64,000 nucleotides of DNA from Hordeum vulgare subsp. vulgare (lineage: Eukaryota > Streptophyta > Magnoliopsida > Poales > Poaceae), in contig NC_058520.1 in NCBI RefSeq assembly GCF_904849725.1, forward strand, positions 319,621,186 through 319,685,185. Direction: 5' to 3'. Each line of letters opens with the position of its first letter. Position 1 is the stretch's first letter. The notes beneath the pieces are model-generated. The model was not told the DNA's origin, made no database searches, and worked only from the letters and a program-made list of their open reading frames with translations. Shown in pieces: positions 20,202 to 30,610 of the stretch. Made by a program: the position numbers and the translations under genes.

Positions 20202-23200
20202 TGTCACACCCTGTTTTCACTACCACTTTTTCTGTAATTCAAAAATCTGAGTTTATTAAAACTTTCTCAAAACTAATATTGAGAGTGCCATGATTTTCAT
20301 TGTATGCTTGTATGCTTGATCATGTGATATTAAAAACCCCATTTCTCATAACCTAAGTAATTTGAAACCCCTTTTGCTTAGTTTTGGATAATTCAAAACC
20401 CTGCTTTGGGTTGCACTACAAGTCCTTGATGGCAAAGAGTGATCTTACCCAATGTTGGTGATTTGGTTCTAGCACCATTTTAGTTCATTAAAATCATAAA
20501 ATAATTATTTTCCTACTTTAATTGCATGTCCATTTGTGAGGCCAAAAATGGTATTCCTATATGGAAAAATACTTTTGTGCCTTAGAAAAATCTGAGCAAA
20601 ATTGGAGATGCTGAGAAGGACATATATTTTCCATACATAAGATTTTCAACCCCTATTTATATTATTATTAATTGAGTAAAACCATGAAAAGCCTTTCTGT
20701 CCTTTTGATCTTTTGAAATATTTCCAAAGAAATATTCTCAATAAATTCCTAGAAAATCTAGCGGAATCCCTAAGCCATATTTGGTGCCCATATAAAATTT
20801 CACCTTGATCCAAGGTGATTAAGGTCACCAAATAATTGCAAAACCCCTTCTCTCGAGTATGAAGCTAGAGCAACTCTAGCAATGTTTTTCCTTTGGAGCT
20901 GAAACTTTGGAGGAGTGCCTAATACCTCAAATGAGGACTCCATGCCAAAAATGGGATTTGTGGAACTTAATTTGCCCACACTTTCTTTCAAAGGGACACA
21001 TCTGGTCATTTGGTAATGTTTTCAAGTTTACAAAGCTAAACTTGCCCTTTTGAGCTCAAACTTTGTGAAACCCCTTGTTTTAGCACTAAACCCAATCCTG
21101 TTAAGTTGCGGAGCCAGTGGTGGGGTGCAACCACCCCAGACCACCTTCTGACAAATGGGTAAAACCCCTCCTAACCCTAGCTAAACCCAAACCCTTTCTC
21201 CCAGACTCTCAGATTAGGTGGTTGGTCTCAATGCCAACCACCAGTGAACTGGCCCTCTCTGGTTCAAAGTAGAAAAACCAAAAACCCCAATCTAAGCTTC
21301 AGCTCAAGGATGAGAGCATCTGTTTCTTGTCCCTCTTTGACCAGTCGAAGCTCCCATAGGCCTCCAATGGCTAGGCAACTCCCAGCCAGTTCCCAAGACA
21401 CGCTAGACACGTCCAAGGCACCCCAGGGCGCGCCAACATGCCGTGGCATGCCAAAGCTGTGGTCTGGGCGCGCTACAGAGAGCCACCAAGGTGGGGGCGA
21501 CGCTCTCGGCCAGTTCCAGCCTCCCCCGATGAGTCTATCCTCTCCCCCGACAACCCCTCTGCATCAGGCAAGCATCAGGGCCCCTCCTCTCCCGCGCTAA
21601 GAGCTGGTGCGACGTGTGCCCATGCGCACCAGAACCGGCCAGAGAAGTGTGGCCACTGTAGCTCGCCTCTTCTCTCTCCCTCTCTCTCGCACCGAGTTGT
21701 GGAGGTCCAAAACCACGTCCTAAGACCGTGGTTTTGACCCCAGTTTCTCTCTGCACCCCATGAATGCAAAGTGAATCACCGGCGCTCCCGAGTTGGCTCA
21801 CCATCGCGGGCCTATAAATGGCCCCTCCCCTCGCTCCAGCACCCCTCATTACTCTTCGCAGCAACCTCAGTCACCTCCCTAGCCTCCTATTTGAGAAAGC
21901 AGAGCCTCGGTACTCGAGATCGACCAAGGCCCCTCCGCCTCGGAGCTCCGGTAGATCTCCGGCTACACGTCGGCTCCCGCGTTCCTTTGCCCACCAAACC
22001 ACTCCCCGTGACCTCAGGAATTTTTCCCCTCTCTTCCCCCGACCAATTCCGTGCCCCTAGCTACCACCTCCACCTTCACCCAAAACCCCTCCGTGCCCCT
22101 ACTAAATCTGGCCAGAGGTACGAGACGACCCCACCAGTTGTGTCCCACCTATCGGTGGCTCATCTCTCTGTCCTTCTGCCCGCAGCCACCGACCGCAGGG
22201 GCCCGCACGTCAGGTTCAAACCTGACGGCGCACGCGCCTGGGTAGGCTGGTTGGCTAGCCATTGGGCCGGCTTAGTCCTAGGCCAAGCCAGGCCAGGGTC
22301 TGTAGCCTTTTTTCTTTTGTTTTAAAAGCTGAGTTTAAATGATTTTTATAAAAAGATTTAACCAGTGTAAAAATTTAATTTTTCCACTGTTATTCTTCTA
22401 AAAATGTATAGCAACTGTTCTGTTTTACAATAATAAAAAGCATTAAATTGGAATAGTTTTGCTTATGTTAAGTTGATTTTAAAAATATTCTTTCACTAAA
22501 ACCAGAAGAAAATATTTTTAAGATAACAACCTGGATTTATGAGAAATAACCAACATTTTAAAGTGACTTTGTGATTTGTTTACGAGTGACCTACTTATTA
22601 TTTTTATCTTTGTACGATGATAGAAAACCCGTGTAACGAAGGAGTCGGAGCGGAAGACCTCGAAGACCCCGGATACCTAGCTGACCAAGGCAAGCAGCCT
22701 TTGACCATGTCTGAGCATATGTTATGATGCATGCTAGTGTAGCAAATATTTCTGTTGCATACGATCATAAGTGCAGGTAAACCATTGAAGTGATGTTACC
22801 GATGGCTCCTCCGGAGCACATGCATTGAGCTTGATCCTACCACCTAAGAGGGTCATGCTAATAACATGTTGACAAGTAAAGTTAGAATAGTATTAGCATG
22901 AGCATGATGATGACATAAATCAAAGGTTTATGAAAACCCCGTCGGGTGCCACTAATGCCCGAAGGTGATGATGAGTTAGGTGGCCACTTTTGGTGAAATG
23001 GTGCACCGAGTATTTTCAGTGCATATGGTTTCGGAAATGGGAATAGATTTATGATGTGTCGACCGTCCCAACCTTACATGTACGACCACGTTACCCCTTT
23101 ATGGGACGGGGCTTTGTTGATTACTCTGGTCGGTGCTAGCAAACAGACACATTACAAGTGGCGGGAGTGATGTGTGGTCACTCTCGTGATGGGGTCATGC

Positions 23201-24184
23201 CAGGCAGGGCGACTATGCCATTTTTTACGTGTTCCATGCACACCGTTGGTCCCCGCATGGATGATACTGACCAGAGTCGGTACTCGTAAGACGTACATCG
23301 TGTGGGTTGGGTACCAATCGAGTGGATCTCTTTGTCTAGTATCGTCAGGGGAAATGCATTGATGGGGTACTTACCTCGGGTATGTTATATACCGCGAGTC
23401 ATGGATGACACAGAAGTTTCCCAGATCTCGTGGGTCCAGCGTACTACCTCTACAGAGTGTAAAACAATTCAATTAGCCGTGTCCACGGTCAAGGACAGTT
23501 GGGTAATCCTGCTTAAACTACATCCAGTCGTTTCCGCATAAACCAAGTGTGTGTGAGTATGTGGTAACATGGTGTTAAAATAAAAGAATTGATATGACCA
23601 AGTTTGGTGACTTGGCATATAGGGTGAACCCGGAGTGTTCAGCCCTCGTCAGATACATTGATATCTGTAACCTGTTTTTCAAAACAACATCTAGATTATG
23701 ATGCGTACACATGATAATGTTTATTTACAGTGTAGTTGTTACTCCCCAAAGATGCATATAATCGTTATCCTTCACTTGCATTGTTCATATCATGGATTGT
23801 TCGCGAGTACATTCAAAATGAATCATTGGGTTGCCATTGGTTATATTATTGACCAGACATGGAAGGACCGGAGTTTGGAGAAGAATACGTCTTCGGAGAC
23901 GCCCCTGCGAACTAGGACTTTTCCCAGTCAGAATGCCTGTTGCTGTCGGCTGATGGCATGGGCACCCGCTTAGCCCTAAGATTTCAGCTACTAGTTGAAT
24001 CCGTGTGATTTAGCCCTATTGGCCTTACCTTGTGAATTGACGATTCGGTCACGTGATGTAATAGTTTGGCATTTGGATGTAAGACTCTTAATATCCAGTA
24101 TCTGTGTGTTCGGTGAGCATTGATCACTGGGATCACTGAGCACGTTCATTCGGCGATCTCGAATCGTAAGTCGGGGTCCCCACA
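20202..24184 (+). repeat. 3' LTR of G1
   Basis: It matches 1464-5547 from TGTCACACCCTG to GGGGTCCCCACA. It has lost about 130 bases near 22105 and has about 65 bases at 23021-23086 that the 5' LTR lacks. The CCAGG duplication follows at 24185. Confidence 0.93.
21813..21819 (+). promoter_or_regulatory. TATA box of the G1 3' LTR
   Basis: TATAAAT in the context GGGCCTATAAATGGCCCC. This is the best preserved of the three family copies. Confidence 0.6.
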
Positions 24185-24189
24185 CCAGG
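24185..24189 (+). repeat. Right target-site duplication of G1 (CCAGG)
   Basis: Identical to 1459-1463. W sequence resumes here. Confidence 0.92.
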
Positions 24190-24201
24190 CCCGGGGGCTC
24201 C
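24190..24201 (+). promoter_or_regulatory. Polypurine-tract-like end of W internal region
   Basis: CCCGGGGGCTCC sits directly before TGTCGGTG, the start of the W LTR. A G-rich tract at this position is usual for Gypsy elements of this LTR type. Confidence 0.5.
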
Positions 24202-25032
24202 TGTCGGTGCTATAGTGACTGGGGTCTCCTGTGCCCAGACTTGTGCACGGGAACCGGCAACGCCCTTGGCAGCAACACATGAGGAAGACCGGCAGGAAGA
24301 CAATCCAAGACCCACCGAGGCCACGCCCCCTCTCCGAAGGCGTAGAGTACAAAAGTTCCAGACACAAGGGCCCAGCAAGCCATCCTTGCTGGGAAGACTT
24401 GCAAGGTCTCACAAGGCCACGGCAAACCCTCCTTGCCGGGAATACGTTCAAGACCCCGGAAATCCCTCCGTGCCGGGAAGACGATCTAGGCGACCGACAG
24501 GGACACGAGACTAGCAAATTCCTTTCGCTCGCCAGGTGTCCTCCCCCGTTTATACCATAGTCCCACCGCTCCAACGCATCCCTCATGCGATAGCGCAAGA
24601 CCCAGGTGTCGATCCACCTGGGTACGTGCCGAAGCCACCTTGTTGCAGGTCAGGGGCCAGACAAGGCATTTACTGCCCCTGACACCACAATAGAAAGATG
24701 AGCGGTGAACCTTGTTCACTATGCATCCCGTGAGCACACTGTTGGTGACCCCTTGCCTATAAAAGGAGGCCCAAGGCTCATTTTCTAGGGGTTAGACTTT
24801 TTGAGATTTGAGGCTCCCTAATCACCAGCTAGATTACTATAGCAAATCAGCCTAAAGTAAGCCCCCAATACAAACTAAGCAAGAGTAGGGTTTTACGCGC
24901 CAAGCGGCTAGAACTTGGGTAAACGACCTTGCCGTTGTTGATTGCTAGCTCCGCTCTCAGCGCCACCTCTCTCCCTCCATCAAACGATCAAGGGACCCTT
25001 CGAGCTTCCCATAGGTGTCGATTTCCCCGACA
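24202..25032 (+). repeat. 3' LTR of W
   Basis: This 831-base unit starts TGTCGGTG and ends CCCCGACA, with a TATA box at 24758. After it comes an A/T-rich R-U5 portion resembling that of the G3 LTR (26202-27049): both have a GGTTTTAC/GGATTTTAC and an ACCTGGGTAAA/ACTTGGGTAAA block. The right flank is minus-strand pol of another element, so the LTR ends at the W/Z junction. No second copy is in the window. I could not confirm a target duplication. Confidence 0.7.
24758..24764 (+). promoter_or_regulatory. TATA box of the W LTR
   Basis: TATAAAA in CCTTGCCTATAAAAGGAGGCCC, followed by GGCTCATTTTC at a distance suitable for a start site. Confidence 0.65.
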
Positions 25033-26201
25033 CCGCGGTCCAGTAGAAGCCGATGCAGAACACCTTACCAACGAGGGTGCACGACGAGGAGTGGTGCCCT
25101 CAATCCCTCCATGGATGTCGGCGAGCAGCTCGCGCCCTTGCTGCCCCGAGATGGACCGCAATGAAACGCCGTTGGGATGCCTGCGGTACAACTCCCCGTC
25201 CCGCGGGCAGTAGGTGGTGGCCTGCCAGACGATGCTCTGCTTCCTCGTCTTTCGCAAGGAGGTCGCCGCGGAGCAGATAGGCCTTGGGCTCGATGGTCCA
25301 GTCACCTTCTTGGGGCTCCAAGGCCAGCAACATCCGATCTCTTGAGGGCAGGTCGCAGTCCAACACGCCTGTCAGCAGCGCGGGTGGCAGCTCCTCACGC
25401 AGCAGAACGGTACTGGTGATGGGTAGCATGGTTGAGGAATTGAGGCGTTGTTCCTCGAAGATGCCGGGCCGCTAGGACTCCTGACGTGCTGCATGCTTGG
25501 CGATGTCGTCGGCCTCCTGATTGGAATCGCGAGGAATGTGCTACAATTCTAGACAAATGAACCATTTCTCGAGCTTACGTATCTCTTCTAGGTAGGCCGC
25601 CATGTGCTTGCCCTTTGGTTTGTACTTATTGTTGGAGAAGTTGACGAGGAGGTGGGAGTCGCCCTTCACAACGAGGCGCTTGACATCGAGAGCCGAGGCG
25701 CCTTGAGGCCGGCAATCAGGCATTCCTATTCAGCAATGTTGTTGGAAACATTCATGTCGTGCCTAAAGCACAACTAGACCTCGTAGTAAAGCTTGTCTCC
25801 TTTTGGCGAAGTGAGCACCACACCAGCCCCCGTGCCCTACATAGAGAAGGTGTCATCAAAGTGCAGGACCCATCCGTAACGCGCTTTGTCCCCGGGCAGG
25901 GTGGATTCGCCCTTGCAAGGTTCCTCTTCGCTTGGGTCCGTCCATTCTATGATGAAGTATGCCAGGGCCGCACCCTTGATGACCCTGGTGGTGCAGAACT
26001 CCAGCTTGAAGGCTTGCAACTCGATGTTCCACTCAGTGACCCTGCTAGCGGTGTTTGAGCTATGCAGGAACTGCTCCAAGGGTTAGGGATAGACAACCTT
26101 TATCGGGTGCCCATGGAAGTTGTGGCGCAACTTTCTAGAGGTGATGAGGAGCACGAGGACGAGCTTTTGCTGCATGGGATCACTCTTGCGTGCATCCCTT
26201 A
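25033..26201 (-). pseudogene. Element Z: Gypsy pol remnant (RT end, RNase H, start of integrase)
   Basis: On the minus strand from 26201, the end of RT comes first (IRDARKSDPMQQKLV, LITSRKLRHNFHGHPIK). RNase H follows (SRVTEWNIELQAFKLEF, IKGAALAYFIIEWTDP, YGWVLHFDDTFSM, then VKGDSHLLVNFSNNKYKPK and AAYLEEIRKLEK). The linker and N-terminal part of integrase come last (YLLRGDLLAKDEEAE, DGELYRRHPNGVSLRSI, REQ-like GRELLADIHGG). At 25033 the reading stops in FYWTAV at the W LTR, and at 26202 it is cut by the G3 LTR. Z is thus an older element into which W and G3 inserted. Several stops and frame changes are present. Confidence 0.85.
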
Positions 26202-27049
26202 TGTCGGGGATGTGGGACCGGGGGTGCCAAGGCCCTCCTGCGTGCGACCCAAGGCCGAGTTTGCATTGTGGGCCCCAAGACGCCCCCGTTAAGGCATAGG
26301 GGTTCGACCCTCATGAGGGGCTGTTCATGGGGTACTCCCGAGAAGGTTTCCCATGAGGCGCCTCCTGAAGCTCCTCCTACGAGGAGCATACTTATCGAGG
26401 GCATCCTGCCAAGGTCGCACGTCCAACCTCCCCAAGTGGATGACATGAGCCACGGTGCACGGTGCCAAGCTCAATGCCAACGGGCACGGACAAAGAAGCT
26501 TTCCGTGCTAAGGGAGCCAATCTAGCTGCGGGTTCCCAAAGCAACCCCCCTAATGTTTTCCGGTCAGTGCAAGAGGTCGAAGGCTGGGAGCTTGGCAGGA
26601 CGGATGTCACCCCTGAGCCCACCAGTGCGTCATGGAGAAGGCTTTTGCACGCGAAGACCACCTTTGTCACGGTGGGCTATAGTCATGTCCCCTTTCAAAA
26701 TAGCCGTTGTGGCTACCCTTGTTGTCAATTGTGATTTAGGGGAGGAGGACCGAAGCCAGTATAAAAGAGAGGCCCAGTCTCCGTAGGAGAGAGAGGCTCA
26801 TTTAGTTGGACCAGGGCAAGAACCCACCTTTGTACTCGACTTCCACCTCAAGCAATCTATACAAGAAGAACTAGGATTTTACACCACAAGGTTGCCCGAA
26901 CCTGGGTAAAGTGCAATGTATTCTAGTTCGCTTCACTTAGCTTGAGCCACCGTAGAGTTGCCGTGAAGTTGAAAGATCAAAAAGGGTTGGAGAACAAGGG
27001 CACCCCAGTGTTGGTACCTTTTTGGGTCTGCGGAACCCCGATTATGACA
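26202..27049 (+). repeat. 5' LTR of G3
   Basis: It starts TGTCGGGGATGTGGGACC right at the break in the Z pol frame and ends near ACCCCGATTATGACA. A primer-site-like sequence follows. The TATA box lies at 26760. The exact 3' end is judged from the primer site position, as no second LTR copy is in view. Confidence 0.72.
26760..26766 (+). promoter_or_regulatory. TATA box of the G3 LTR
   Basis: TATAAAA in GCCAGTATAAAAGAGAGGCCC, similar in context to the W LTR promoter. Confidence 0.65.
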
Positions 27050-27051
27050 TT

Positions 27052-27070
27052 TGGCGTGGCAGGTAGGGGT
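27052..27070 (+). promoter_or_regulatory. Primer-binding-site-like sequence of G3
   Basis: TGGCGTGGCAGGTAGGGGT follows the LTR. It is close to TGGCGCGCCAGGTAGGGG, a form common after Gypsy LTRs in grasses. I did not match it to a specific tRNA. Confidence 0.55.
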
Positions 27071-27120
27071 GCGCAGCCGCTCTTCAGCTCCAGTTTCGCT
27101 CCCGGCTTCACCGACCCCAT

Positions 27121-28717
27121 GGCCGACAATTGTCGTGTGCGCGCCTATCACACAGCTGCGCAGGTCGAGGTGACCACACCCACGGGCCCTAACACCCATT
27201 GTCACTCCATTTGGGTTGAGGCCACGGGAACCAACACCGAGACCCATGAGCAACAAGCTTCATACGTGCACCCTTCCATGCAGAGGGAAGGCTGCACCAC
27301 CACGGCTTCAGCCTCCCACGCCCGCCTGGGGCGGGTGAACGTGCACGCGGCGCTGCTCATGACACATCAGATGCTTCGCTACCGTCCAACAGATGTCGAC
27401 TAACATGCGTGGTTGGCCAGGCCCACGTGCCCTCTCTCTCACTTAGCCCCCTCCGTCCCGCGATGAAGAGGGGGCTCACGGGGCGCCGCGAACCTAGGTA
27501 ACCCGCCTCACGAACCACCACTGCGCACCCAAGAAGGAGACAGCTGCCAGATCATCCAGCTCGAGGCCCCACTTGATGCGTGCGCTGTCCACAAGAAACA
27601 ACGTCAGCCCCTGGATCGGGTCGTCCAGGATGTTGCAGCGGCCGAACGCCAGCATCGGGCCACCCTCGCGCACGCGGCCACTCAAGCATCGTGGGTTGTC
27701 CGGCCTTCACTTGCAAATTGCGTAGGGTGGCTTTGTCGGCTAAGTCCAAGCCCAACCTGTCAGCGCTACGATGGCTCCCTCGACCAAGCAGAGCTGCTCT
27801 AACTCTATGCCGTGAGCATCGAAGTGGCGGGCGGCAACGATAAGCTAATGGCGAACTCGCTTCTGATGGCGCTCAAAGACGGTGCATAGTCCTGTCTCCT
27901 CAACACGCCCGACGGCTCGGTCTCTTCATGGAGCAACCTGTGCGAGCTGTTCGTCGCCAACTTCAAGGGTACGCACGACTTCTCTCTTTCCGTCAACGAA
28001 CTACGCCACGTGAAGCATTGCCCTGGTGGGACCCTTCACCAGTACATCCATAGGTTCAGCCAGGTGCGCAAAAAGATCCACCGCGCCACGGACGAGGCCG
28101 TCTTCATGGCGTTCAACAATAGGATCAAGTACCTAAGAATGTGTGAGAAGCTCACCGTCAACGACACCCAAAGAACGACCATGGAGTTGTTCAACTTCGC
28201 TGACAAGTGCACTAAGGCTGAAGAAGGTCGCATGTTCGCCCGCGACAACCCTGATGACGTGCCCGAAGACGCCAAGGCCAAGCCCAAGGAGGTCAAAAGT
28301 AAGGGTCTGATCGTGCTGAAGGCTGAATCCGAGCAGAAGCGCGGACGCGATCAAATCGTGCCCAAGAAGGACCGTCGCTCGTTCTGCATCTACCAAAACA
28401 TGCAGACCCACAACACCGAAGATAGCCAGGACCTCAGGGACCTCTGGGACGAGAAGGTTGGCAGGCGCCCGAAGCAAATCGACCATGGTGTTGGTCATGA
28501 CGTTGGCCTTGGTGACGGTAGAAGGGACAGAAGCAACGACAACCCTCGCCAATGCTGGTACGAGGAGCCTCGCGATAATGGCTGGCGTGACCAACCTCGC
28601 GAGATGCGCCCTCAGAACAATGATATGCTCACTCCACTACCTCTATCGCCACCGAGAAGAACAAGGATAACCAACACGATGAGGAGGTCGGGGCCTATCA
28701 GGAGCCTTGCACGGTAG
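27121..28717 (+). pseudogene. gag: gag of G3
   Basis: The frame begins at the ATG of ADNCRVRAYHTAA (27121) and reaches a stop at 27403. After a degenerate stretch the capsid block resumes near 27890 with NTPDGSVSSWSNLCELFVAN, then FKGTHDFSLSVNELRHVKHC, then GGTLHQYIHRFSQVRKKI. This is the Retrotrans_gag pattern (W-x-x-L-x-x-x-F-x-x-x-F). The 28010-28717 frame continues with a Lys/Asp-rich part and a CIYQNMQTHNTEDSQDL element, the position of the half zinc knuckle in this group. Gag would form the particle. Confidence 0.82.
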
Positions 28718-29245
28718 CCTGCATTCTCAGCGGCGCTCACACCCCCTCGTTGAATCGCCAGTTCAAGCACCTCTCCCGCGAGGTGAACGTAGTCCTCCCG
28801 AAGCCAGGGCTGCGAAGCCCCTCAAGTGGTCCAAATACGCCATCACCATTGATGCCAAGGACAAACTGAACTCTCTAGCCATCGCGGGCATGCTCCCCAT
28901 GATGTGCACTACCACCATCAGCAGCGTGGCAGTCGCCAAGAGCCTCATCGATGGAGGCGCGGGCCTCAACATGCTATTTTTCCATGCTCCACGTGCCCTA
29001 CGACCAGTTGATGCCGACCAGGCCGTTCTCGTGGGTGACCAACCACTCCACCACCCCGTTGGGTACGTCTGCCTCCCGGTCACCTAGTTACGCGCAACAA
29101 CTATCACACCAAGCACATCGACTTTGATGTAGCACACATTGGCTCCCGTACAATGCCATCTTAGGCTACCCGGTGCTGGCCAAGTTCATGGCAGAGACCC
29201 ACCACAGCTACAACAACCTCAGGATGCCCGGTTTCAGTGGCATCA
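28718..29245 (+). pseudogene. Protease and following pol segment of G3
   Basis: PLKWSKYAITIDAKD, then MMCTTTISSVAVAKSLIDGG and AGLNMLF, match a retropepsin-type domain; the active site reads D-G-G. After a shift near 29090 the segment NYHTKHIDFDVAHIG and YPVLAKFMAETHHSYNNLRM leads toward RT. X1 cuts the gene at 29245, so RT, RNase H and integrase of G3 are not in the window. Confidence 0.75.
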
Positions 29246-29822
29246 TGTAACAGCCCCGAACCGACGCTCCAAAACATCCCCCTTTTAATCCATTGTCATC
29301 GTGTGATTCGTTTGGTTATCGCATTCATCATCGCATCATGCGCATCATCTTCATAACATCGTTACTCCATCATCGTCATTTTTCAAAACTATCGTCCGTT
29401 ATTACTTGTAGGTTCTCTCCCTTTTTGTCGTTGCCCGTTTCGAGACCAACCACACATGCTTGTTCCCGCAACATCCTTTAAATTATTGCTTTTAAAAGTG
29501 TGTATAAACCTTTCTCGGATTGACTTGAAAGTTGGCACGATGTCTTATTATATTGTAGGTAGGCTGCCTGCTAAATTTCATCACAATCAATGTCCATTTG
29601 ATACCCGAACGTTCGACCGTAGCGGCACCGTCATCAGTATATTTGTTGAACAAATTTCGATTTTATAAACTCTGTCACGGACCGCATCATTTCCCTCTCG
29701 TATTGGACTAACCTCTCTACACAGCCCACTGTGGCCCATCAAAATCCACCTCTCCGATCGGATCTTTCGATCGCGATCGAAGGGTCAAAAAACGTCCCCA
29801 AATGCAACCCTACCTAACTTGC

Positions 29823-29829
29823 TATATAT
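29823..29829 (+). promoter_or_regulatory. TATA box of X1
   Basis: GCTATATATAGACAACCCCC lies just ahead of a C-rich leader. X2 has CTCTATAAATACCCC at the equivalent place. Confidence 0.55.
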
Positions 29830-29849
29830 AGACAACCCCCTAACCATTT

Positions 29850-30610
29850 TCGGACCAACCCTAACCTCCCACCTCACAGCCGCCGCCCCCCTCCATGATT
29901 TCAGCGCTGCCCCGCTCCCAACGTGGCCACTTGGCGGCATCCCCGTGACCCAACGCGTCCACAACGTTGTTTGCGGCCAATGGGAGGCTGCCATATCGGC
30001 TCCAAGCGCCTCCTCATGCGACAGGCCCATCGCGGCCCGCAATAGGCCCGCCCGGGCCTGAACCGTGCTGCAGCTAGCCTGCGTGCCCGAGCCACTCCTC
30101 CCCGCGAACGCGTCTCCTCCCGCAGCCTGCCCCGCCTCCCATGGTCGTCCGTGCAGCAGCACCATCCGACCCCGGCGAACTCGCCGACGACCAGCACCTC
30201 GCTCCAGGCTAGGCCTCGTCGCCCCTTCTCTCCTCCTTCCTCTCCGCTCTCTCTCCCTCCCTATGTTCCAGCCCTCCAAGGCCAGTGCCCGCTGGAGCTC
30301 ATCGTCGGTCGTTCCCAGGCCGTCATTGCCTATATCCGTCCCGGGATCGCTGGATCTGCTCGTCCCAGATCCCCACCCCCTTGCTGCACCCCGCCGTCGC
30401 CGCAGAACTGTGACCGCCGATGCTGCCGTCTTCCTGCGAGGAGGCGGGCAATGGAGCCGCTTGAGTGGGTCACTGCCTTCCCAGACTCGCCTGGCTGCAA
30501 GTAGCGCCAAGGCCCAGCTTCTCCTCCAGCCTCCCCCGTTGACCGCATCCGGCGTACTCCGCTCTAGGCTCAAGCCAGCTCTCTCGAGTGGGCCGAAGCC
30601 CACAAGTTGA
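29850..30610 (+). other. C-rich leader of X1, no recognised protein
   Basis: A G/C-rich block with open frames on both strands (plus 30065-30610, 181 codons; minus 29785-30735, 316 codons). X2 has a shorter block (44700-45035) at the same place, but I cannot align the translations. I see no domain. High G/C content alone explains the open frames. It may be an untranslated leader. Confidence 0.4.

Larger units (their letters stand above)
1464..24184 (+). mobile_element. Element G1: complete but decayed chromodomain Gypsy retrotransposon
   Basis: Two LTRs of about 4 kb flank an initiator-Met primer site, a pre-gag frame, gag with a CCHC knuckle, protease, RT, RNase H, integrase, a C-terminal chromodomain and a polypurine tract. 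This is the Gypsy order (integrase after RNase H), and the chromodomain marks a chromovirus; Met primer plus chromodomain suggests the Tekay/Del branch. The total span is 22.7 kb, of which 9.0 kb is the inserted CACTA element C1. Many stops and frameshifts show it can no longer code. A second family member, G2, starts at 41225. The two LTRs differ by many substitutions and several indels, so the insertion is not recent. Confidence 0.93.
1..25032 (+). mobile_element. Element W: 3' portion of a Gypsy-type LTR retrotransposon, split by G1
   Basis: W is seen as 1-1463 plus 24185-25032. Removing the inserted G1 and one CCAGG copy rejoins a G/C-rich stretch ending in CCCGGGGGCTCC. This looks like a polypurine tract directly before an LTR that starts TGTCGGTG (24202) and ends CCCCGACA (25032). 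The LTR has a plus-strand TATA box, so W is read on the plus strand. Its gag-pol part must lie left of position 1. The retained internal part carries an antisense gene. The right end abuts a pol remnant (Z), so W appears inserted in Z. The LTR start and the preceding G-rich tract resemble RIRE2-type grass Gypsy elements, but that is from memory. Confidence 0.7.
26202..29245 (+). mobile_element. Element G3: 5' part of a Gypsy retrotransposon (LTR, gag, protease)
   Basis: A 5' LTR, a primer-site-like sequence, gag and the beginning of pol are present in order. G3 stops inside the protease-to-RT region at 29245, where X1 begins. The 3' part is presumably beyond the window. The coding frame is broken in several places. 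Confidence 0.82.

Noticed and set aside
22051..22325. Proline-rich open frames in the LTRs of G1 and G2
   Set aside because: They shift or break between the LTR copies and show no domain; C-rich LTR composition explains them.
24202..25032. LTR belonging to the adjoining minus-strand pol remnant Z
   Set aside because: The LTR interrupts the Z frame in mid-domain (FYWTAV), is preceded by a G-rich tract and has a plus-strand TATA box, so it fits W better.
26202..27049. Possible pairing of the G3 LTR with the W LTR as two ends of one element
   Set aside because: Starts (TGTCGGTG and TGTCGGGG) and TATA contexts are alike, but most of the sequence differs and the pol between them is on the opposite strand.
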